Assembly (NCBI GenBank): GCA_903772945.1
Contig: CAICTM010001706.1
Location: forward strand, 1-24,040
Origin: Seminavis robusta
Taxonomy: Eukaryota > Bacillariophyta > Bacillariophyceae > Naviculales > Naviculaceae
Length of the DNA stretch: 24,040 nt
Direction of reading: 5' to 3'
Shown: one piece after another, positions 19,201-24,040 of the stretch
How the letters are laid out: each line of letters begins with the position of its first letter
Numbering within the stretch: the first letter of the stretch is position 1
Translations under genes and position numbers: made by a program
Notes under the pieces: model-generated
What the model was told of the DNA's origin: nothing
The model's database searches: none
Seen by the model: only the letters and a program-made list of their open reading frames with translations

Positions 19201-22194
19201 CCTGGCAAAACTGTAGGATTGATACTGGTTGGAGCCAATCTTGGGTTGCCTGGAGTAACTGTAGGTGCTGCTGTTGATGGGCTGGCTGATGGGCTCCCTG
19301 GAGTAACAGTTGGAGCGTCAGTAGAGGGACTAATGCTGGGACTTCCAGGCACAACTGTAGGAGTCCTGGTTGTGGGAACGGAACTTGGATTGCCTGGTGT
19401 TACTGTAGGTATCACTGTTGATGGCTCTGCAGAAGGACTCCCAGGAGTGACAGTGGGGAATTCTGAGTATGCAGCAGACAAGGCAAGAGCATTTGGTGCA
19501 CTCTGTTCATTCTCCTTCTGGATTTCAGCAACCGTTTCAAAGATACTAACGGTGCCTTCTTCCCCGTCATCACCATTGGGGCCAACACTGCTACTTCCCT
19601 CATCTCCATTGCCACTGGATGCTTCCCCTGAGCGTCTTGATTCCATGACTCTCTCTGAAGATTCTATAACACCTGGTAAGATCTCCTGGCAGTCATTGGA
19701 GTTTGGGTTTTCCAAGCAAGTCCCCAGAGTCTCTACATCCACACCTGTTTCATCCAGGATATTCTTGCAGAACTCAGACTGTCCGTCCTCCGTTGATAAT
19801 TCTTCAACACATGCCTCAATGGCCAAAAGCTCAACATTGACAAAAGGTGTTCGGATAGTCCCATTGTTCGCTTCTACAAGCTGCATGGCTAGTCCAATGG
19901 TGGCACCTCCAATTGCATTCACAGGATCTGCTTCCAAATCAATCTCTCCATCACTGGTTACAGCCATGGTAGTGCCAAAAATCACCTGTGCTTGAAAAGA
20001 GTCTTCAATGCTGCTGGGATCCACAATGCTACGATTAGCATTCTCTCCATCACTCCTCAACGTAGTGTCCATGTTGAATCCAAAGGATGCTGCAAAAAAC
20101 GGGAAGAACTCTCCCATGTCAAAGTTGCGGCCCCCGAAGATGTTGTTCAATCTTCGCTGGAAATGGGCTTGGTGATGCTCAGTTAGGCTGCAGGAAAGTG
20201 CCACCCTTCGTCTTCCTCTTGCAGTGGTGTCAGGCCCATCTGGGAGCTCAAATAAGGGCTCGTGATCTGGACAACCAACACAGCCAACATGGGCCATCCA
20301 AGAAGTTGTGGTAATACTTTTGGCTACCAACTCTTGATACTCTCCAATAGAGGTGTTTGTTCTGTGGAGCCACTCTGCAAGTGGGTCACGTTGCTGTTCA
20401 GGGGCCTGTGTGGCTAATGGAACAGAATGGGTTTCATTAAAGGTAGAGTTTGGATCAGTCGAGCTGTTGTCACGAAGGACAGTGCCATCGGTAGAGTTTG
20501 CATAAAGTACGCTGCTGTTTGTGGCCAGTCCAGAGCTGTTGGTAGCATTGCCAAGGAGAAGGTCAGACCCGTTTGTGCTGTTGAAGATGCTAGCATGTAG
20601 CACTCCCTCCATAAGCTCATCCTCTGGATCAGCAAAATAGCCTGGCAGGAATATGCTGTGGGTGCTGTTGGTGGTAAAGTTGCCCCAGTCAGTCTTCCAG
20701 TCAAGGACCTCTGCAAAATGCAAGACACGATAATACTGATCCAAACACATTCCCTGATACAATGAAAAGGTGCCTGTGAGATCAAAGAGACTTACCCAAA
20801 ATGCAACACAGCATTCGCATACTTACAGAAATGTCATTGTAGATATCCCGGAAGAGAATCTCAAGTAGCTGTTTCTTGCGAGGATAGAATAGAACATCCG
20901 GTGGCATCCCCATGATTTGAAGTTCCAGAAAGCCAACCTTTAGCAGTGACTGGGCAGAGCATACAGGTGGCGCAAAATCATCAACAATTGGAAGGAGAGG
21001 GGGAGGAGCAGGTGCCGGTGTCGGTGATGTAGCTCCACTGGATACTGCTGCTGCCGCCACTGCCGCTGGATTCAACATTAACAGAGAGTTGTTTGACGTT
21101 AGTATTTGGAATATCATGACAATAGGGTGGTGTTTGATATACGTACCCACGCTCACTGCGACAGCAGCTTGGGTTGCTGCTCCTGCGCCCGCAGCTGCTC
21201 CAGCCATTCCGGCAACACCAGACAATCCTGTGAAAAGATCAAGAATACAACAACATGAAATGTAGCTATTCCAATAATACCGTCAGTTCGATTGTCTGAT
21301 GCCAGCGTACCTCCGGCTGCAGCTCCCGCTGCCCCTGCACTGGCAGCTCCAGAAGCTCCCGCACTGGCAGCACCTTGCGACTTCAGTAAAGATAAACCAT
21401 CACATGTGGATAGGGATACACGGAAGAGTTAGAGCCAGAACAAGAGGACATTTGAAGCCAGAACAAGAGGAGTTAGAGCCAGAACAAGGGAGGGCGAGCA
21501 CAGCAGAAAACTAATAACTGGCTCCTTGGGGTCTTCTTACCGCAGAAGTAGCCATTTCTGCTAAGCCAGGCGGTGGACCCGACGCTCCACCTCCCATGCC
21601 ACCACCACCACCTCCTCCTCCTCCACTGCCACCTCCAGGAACAACTGATTGCATTGATGTCCAGTTCTGAGTCTGGGATAGCAGATTTGACACTCCTGGA
21701 TCAGCAGCATCGATCAGCTCCTCAGCAAGATCTTCAGCTCCAACATCACCATCATTGTCGCTACTGCCCCTCCCAATCTTCTTGAGGCCCCAGTCAAGGA
21801 TCTTTGCAAAGAATCCTAAGAGCTTTTGGAAAAAATCGTTTTGAATGTATCCAATAAAGAATCCGAGGAACCCATCGCGGATGGCCCTCTCTCTTTCGTC
21901 GGCTGAATCAAGGGAGGAATCGTCCTCCAGGACGGAGGAATCACTTGCGCCGCTCTGGCCAGTGTCTCCAATGATCCCGTCCTCCACGTCGCCACTATTC
22001 TCCTCGTTGATTTTCTCACTCGGATCCTCAACGTCGTGGTCCACAAAGTCTATCTCGTGGGCTCCATCCTGGGCAGAGCCATCTTCACGCATCTGTGGAA
22101 TGCTGGTACCGCTATCATACTCCTCGATTTCCAGCAAGCCACCAGCGTCGATGGGAGCATCAAAGGCAAAAGGTTTGTTGGTGTTATTCGTCAT
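12007..22194 (-). CDS. Giant membrane-anchored Pro/Ser/Thr-rich adhesin-like protein with C-terminal BspA/DUF285 domain
   Basis: My model has 13 exons: 22194-21541, 21380-21311, 21227-21147, 21065-20827, 20753-13249, 13174-13158, 13052-13020, 12925-12863, 12765-12747, 12657-12580, 12461-12425, 12344-12281, 12207-12007. All junctions are GT-AG and phases agree, except inside exon 5, where small deletions in two tandem arrays break the frame. The intact protein would be about 3,000 residues. Order: acidic N-terminus (1-120), amphipathic segment (FLGFFIGYI), Gly run, Ala-rich hydrophobic segment, Cys-containing N-glycosylation-rich ectodomain, PTVTPGSPS stalk, globular domain, PS-rich stalk, DUF285 repeats. 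There is no N-terminal signal peptide; the Ala-rich segment probably acts as a signal anchor (type II), putting the large C-terminal part outside the cell or in the wall. Its function is not known; adhesion or wall structure is inference. It faces a plus-strand gene across a shared upstream region. Confidence 0.8.
13440..14190 (-). repeat. 93-bp tandem array, about 8 near-identical units with small deletions
   Basis: The landmark GATGGACCAGTGGAAGG (plus strand) recurs at about 13464, 13554, 13648, 13739, 13832, 13923, 14015 and 14108. The full unit is 93 bp = 31 codons and includes PSSNPSTAPSE and STGPSGSPST. Several units are 1-3 bp short, or in one case a base long, so the reading frame drifts here, whereas the flanks are clean. 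Confidence 0.88.
14190..15405 (-). repeat. Diverged PSxxPS stalk repeats, C-terminal side
   Basis: In-frame Pro/Ser-rich repeats with occasional PTVTPG(S/N)PTxSPT blocks, for example PSNVPSLQPSTTPS and PSSYPSSQPSIQPS-like runs. Unlike the two arrays on either side, units differ from each other and the frame is unbroken across the whole stretch. Confidence 0.8.
15406..15807 (-). other. Second globular domain (about 134 residues) between two stalks
   Basis: A non-repetitive island with two Cys (ACDSTLVL and SSCSPWVE), alternating hydrophobic strands (VYTIGFTGDITLV), a GGRN motif, and helices near its end (LNTAEIMAISAVLKISVRLS). No known family recognised. The GGRN stretch loosely recalls IFGGRN in the N-terminal ectodomain, so the two may be related; this is weak. 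Position between mucin-like stalks resembles the layout of small autonomous surface domains. Confidence 0.6.
16000..17885 (-). repeat. 126-bp tandem array, about 16 near-identical units with small deletions
   Basis: A shared landmark (GGTTGGTGCCATTGAG-like on the plus strand) recurs at about 16036, 16157, 16277, 16393, 16513, 16632, 16745, 16851, 16961, 17080, 17200, 17321, 17437, 17557, 17679 and 17803. The full unit is 126 bp = 42 codons, made of two related 21-residue halves (PTVTPGSPSLSPTTASPTSG and PTVTPGSPSMAPTTVSPLAS). Actual spacings of 106-124 bp show that almost every unit has lost bases, mainly in G runs, so the frame is broken repeatedly. Confidence 0.9.
17900..18109 (-). repeat. 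24-bp (8-residue) PTDEPTLT repeats
   Basis: Eight or so units of the type TDEPTLTP, TDVPTQSP, NDEPTVSV. They are the only charged part of the stalk and mark the border between the diverged 48-bp repeats and the 126-bp array. Confidence 0.85.
18110..19459 (-). repeat. Diverged 16-residue (48-bp) PTVTPGSPS stalk repeats
   Basis: About two dozen units of the form PTVTPG(S/N)PSxxPSTxx, intact in frame and strongly diverged from each other. Pro/Ser/Thr make up most of the sequence, as in mucin-like extended stalks. Because it is Pro-rich and G/C-skewed, the plus strand also stays open over long stretches here (frames at 17860-18912 and 18976-19995), which are antisense shadows. Confidence 0.85.
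19460..20753 (-). other. N-terminal ectodomain of the giant protein (about 430 residues)
   Basis: No known family recognised. The first 120 residues are crowded with N-glycosylation sequons (NFTTNSTHS, FNSTNGSD, LLGNATNSSG and others). Then come a CVGC motif (HVGCVGCPDHEP), a His-rich helix-like stretch (LTEHHQAHFQRRLNNIFGG), and further Cys residues (EACVEEL, FCKNIL, GTCLENP) that could form disulfides. An acidic low-complexity stretch (NGDDGEEG region) leads into the stalk. Sequons and Cys spacing suggest passage through the secretory pathway. Confidence 0.6.
21030..21227 (-). other. Ala-rich hydrophobic segment, probable transmembrane signal anchor, built from exons 3 and 4
   Basis: Removing intron 3 (21146-21066; donor GTACGT, branch-like TACTAAC, acceptor CCAG) joins TQAAVAVSV to AAVAAAAVSSG and gives an uninterrupted uncharged run of more than 25 residues, with more Ala/Gly from exon 2 in front. 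Without splicing the frame would insert charged YIKHH residues here. Known signal anchors are of this kind, and the N-X-S/T sequons all lie after it, which suits a type II topology. Confidence 0.55.
21541..22194 (-). other. Exon 1 of the giant gene: acidic N-terminus and Gly run (218 codons)
   Basis: Begins MTNNTNKPFAFDAPIDAGG and is rich in Asp/Glu/Ser up to about residue 120. It then has an aromatic amphipathic stretch (GFLGFFIGYIQNDFFQKLLG), another acidic part, and a Gly run broken by one Met near 21600, followed by GPPPGLAEMATSA. The donor GTAAGA lies at 21540. No upstream exon with a signal peptide was found in 22195-22900. The 160-bp intron that follows contains three copies of a GAGCCAGAACAAG-like unit (about 21430-21490). 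Confidence 0.75.
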
Positions 22195-22981
22195 GGTTTC
22201 GTACTACTCTAGCAAAGACCTCTCGTGTAATTTTTTTAAAAGTGTGGAACTTCTGCTTGGCTGCAAAAGTTTGCTTCGTCGTTGTCACGCCGAAAGTCAC
22301 TGTGTCTAGCTAGATCATGTAGTGAAGCTTCGCGCGAAAAGGGCGCATGCACCTCTGCAGCCCCGATTCATTCCTCACTTTTGTTCTTTTCTTGGATCGA
22401 TCGATCTTGTGAAGAAGCAGCGATCTTGTGAAGAAGCAGCTGAATTGCCGATCAATCATCCAAGAAAAGAGAACACAGTACTAGTAGTCTAGTATCATAG
22501 TCTTACCAGGACGTTTTGTAGCACCAGGACGTTTGTGTTGCAAAAACAACGGCAAAGGTGACAGAGAGTTGCCATCGTCGCTGTTTTGGTTTTCCCCAGT
22601 TTCCCCAAATCAGGCAGGAAGAAGGGGTAATCACGTTTTAGAATTCCCCTCAATCCCACCCCAGGGAGTTGAGGTAATTTTAAAAACAAGCAGCAAAGCT
22701 GGTAATTGAAGCTTGCCCTAGTGCAGCTCTTAGCTACTAGTACCTGGCCACACTTGTCACGCTCACTGCACCCATACCAATCCAACGAAACTCGCCCTCA
22801 AGCAACCTCAAGACAGCAGTGAACATTTGGAGATCTCCCCAAGTACCCTCCAAGACCAACTGAAACCTCGTTTTTCAGTTGCGGTGGTGGTCCCAAGTTT
22901 GTGACTTGCATTCGCGGCGTTTGCGTTTATAACCGGCCAGGCCGTCGCGAAAGCTATCGCAAAATTTTTGCGACGATCATA
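22195..22981. promoter_or_regulatory. Divergent intergenic region between the giant gene and the right-hand gene
   Basis: It must hold both promoters, with about 790 bp between start codons. Visible structure: a 19-bp tandem duplication CGATCTTGTGAAGAAGCAG at 22402-22420 and 22421-22439, flanked by an imperfect inverted repeat (GTTCTTTTCTTGGAT at 22383-22397 against ATCCAAGAAAAGAGAAC at 22458-22474). No convincing TATA box could be fixed. The open frames inside it have no protein-like character. Confidence 0.5.
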
Positions 22982-24022
22982 ATGTCAGATTCTGAAGACA
23001 AAAAGCCGGCGGCAAAAAGCCACAACAACGCTGTGGATGTAGCTGCAGAGGAAGATTCTACTCATGAAGAAGACAACTACGCTAGCGCACAAGACCAGCT
23101 GCAACAACACCATCATCACGACCAGCAACAGCAAGTTCAACCAGCGCTCCAGCACCAGCAAGTGCAAGGAACAAACAACCCGCCTCACGCAGCACCCACT
23201 CGCCAAACTGGATCCATTGCAACCTGGTGCAATAGTGAGGCTTATGTCTCTCAGGATGAAGATAACATGGCAAGTATTGATCAGAATATGATTATGGACA
23301 TGCTTCGAACCACATACACCATTGGACATGCTGATGGTGATGTACGTCACCAGTTGGCACAAGGGTATGACATCTCCCCACCCGATCCTGGGTTCTTCCT
23401 AGCGCGCACCACTAACCATGAACTGATTATTTTATATGGAATCAAAGTTTGCACACAAGTGGGCTCTGCATGGTGCCAACAAACAGTTGGTTTTGCCGGC
23501 GACATCCCTACAAACAGCCAGCTTCCAGCAACTTGGTCCATTAAATATTTCAACACTATGGCAAAGATGGTACATGTGTCTGCAGTGGCCAATCTTACCA
23601 AGCTACGAGCCAGTGCCAAGGCAGATCCACAGCAGCCAAATCTGGTCCCCACCTTCCCAACAAACAAAACTTCCCAGAAACTACCTGTGGTGTCCATGGT
23701 GAAAATCCCAGCCCCACTCCTCGCCAGAGCTTTGGCAGCTGGAGACCCACAGACCGCTCCCTTGCAGTTTTTATTAGTAATCGCGGAGTTTCTACATCAA
23801 CACTCCAAAGCTGAAAGCAAACTGCCAAGCACAGGTTTCAATACTACCAAGACATTGCAAGTGTTGCGGAATTCCCTGTTCGCCTTGGCAAGCTCCATTA
23901 CAGCTGCACAGCGAGTTGGTTGTCTGAAAGATTGCGTTGTACCCAGAGTGTCTCTTATGATCAGGTGGTTGGTGAGACATTGTTATCAAGAGCAAGTTCC
24001 ATCTCAGCTACAGTATCATTGA
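22982..24022 (+). CDS. Unrecognised protein with Gln/His-rich N-terminus (346 codons as read)
   Basis: I chose the ATG at 22982 (MSDSEDKKPAAKSHNN, after a CATCATA context) over the in-frame ATG at 22901, because the added 27 residues are Arg-rich and look like leader. Residues 1-80 are low complexity, with acidic patches and His/Gln runs (LQQHHHHDQQQQVQ). The rest looks globular: IDQNMIMDMLRTTYTIGHAD, FFLARTTNHELIILYGIKVC, TWSIKYFNTMAKMVHVSAVA, then helical stretches (LQFLLVIAEFLHQHSK). No known family recognised and no signal peptide or membrane span. Near 23930 a neighbouring frame (TQSVSYDQVVGETLLSR...) becomes more protein-like and stays open to the window edge, so the stop at 24020 may follow a one-base error and the gene may run on. 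Confidence 0.6.
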   Translation: MSDSEDKKPAAKSHNNAVDVAAEEDSTHEEDNYASAQDQLQQHHHHDQQQQVQPALQHQQVQGTNNPPHAAPTRQTGSIATWCNSEAYVSQDEDNMASIDQNMIMDMLRTTYTIGHADGDVRHQLAQGYDISPPDPGFFLARTTNHELIILYGIKVCTQVGSAWCQQTVGFAGDIPTNSQLPATWSIKYFNTMAKMVHVSAVANLTKLRASAKADPQQPNLVPTFPTNKTSQKLPVVSMVKIPAPLLARALAAGDPQTAPLQFLLVIAEFLHQHSKAESKLPSTGFNTTKTLQVLRNSLFALASSITAAQRVGCLKDCVVPRVSLMIRWLVRHCYQEQVPSQLQYH

Positions 24023-24040
24023 TGACATTGTCTTTTCGCC

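Noticed and set aside
17860..19995. Two long plus-strand open frames (350 and 339 codons) rich in Gly/Val/Asp
   Set aside because: They lie exactly antisense to the intact PTVTPGSPS stalk; their GLPGVTVG repeats are the complement of its codons, and the minus strand has the domains, splice sites and continuity.
20777..20798. Alternative 22-bp intron (GTAAGTCTC...CACAG) between exons 4 and 5
   Set aside because: Far too short to splice; the 73-bp intron 20826-20754 keeps phase 0 and uses a better donor (GTAAGT).
22495..22785. Minus-strand 96-codon frame upstream of the giant gene as a possible signal-peptide exon
   Set aside because: No hydrophobic leader after its Met, and no donor found that would join it in phase to exon 1.

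Overview
This is a nuclear DNA window from a eukaryotic alga, most likely a pennate diatom or a close stramenopile relative. Three things point there: CoDi-like Ty1/copia and Ty3/gypsy retrotransposon proteins, short (about 70-120 bp) GT-AG introns, and a giant Pro/Ser/Thr-rich surface protein that ends in a BspA-like/DUF285 domain, an architecture common in diatoms. The species call is inference from protein style only.

Left third (1-7820) is a nest of dead LTR retrotransposons. One gypsy family contributes three LTRs (58-473 and 7376-7820 in minus orientation, 1275-1696 in plus), a two-codon gag start at the left edge, an internally deleted plus-strand pol fragment (474-1141) and a decayed minus-strand gag (6349-7323). 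Inside that gag sits a minus-strand copia element (1697 to about 6230). Its order is gag, protease, integrase, reverse transcriptase, and it is broken by frameshifts and at least five in-frame stops. Its RNase H end is cut off by the plus-strand gypsy LTR.

Middle (7821-12006) is mostly non-genic. It holds an exact 77-bp direct repeat pair, hairpins, and a decayed gag-like gene of another retroelement (9935-10722, minus).

Right half (12007-22194, minus) is one very large gene that I reconstruct with 13 exons. In order it encodes an acidic cytosolic-type N-terminus, a Gly run, an Ala-rich hydrophobic segment (probable signal anchor) assembled across three exons, a Cys-containing N-glycosylation-rich ectodomain, a long PTVTPGSPS-type stalk, a second globular domain, a second PS-rich stalk, and a C-terminal DUF285 domain encoded by a chain of tiny exons (17-78 bp plus a 201-bp last exon). 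It reads as a type II membrane-anchored adhesin-like or cell-wall protein. Two near-identical tandem arrays inside it (126-bp and 93-bp units) are peppered with small deletions that look like assembly error rather than gene decay.

A divergent intergenic region (22195-22981) separates it from a plus-strand gene (22982-24022) for an unrecognised Gln/His-rich protein that may continue past the window.
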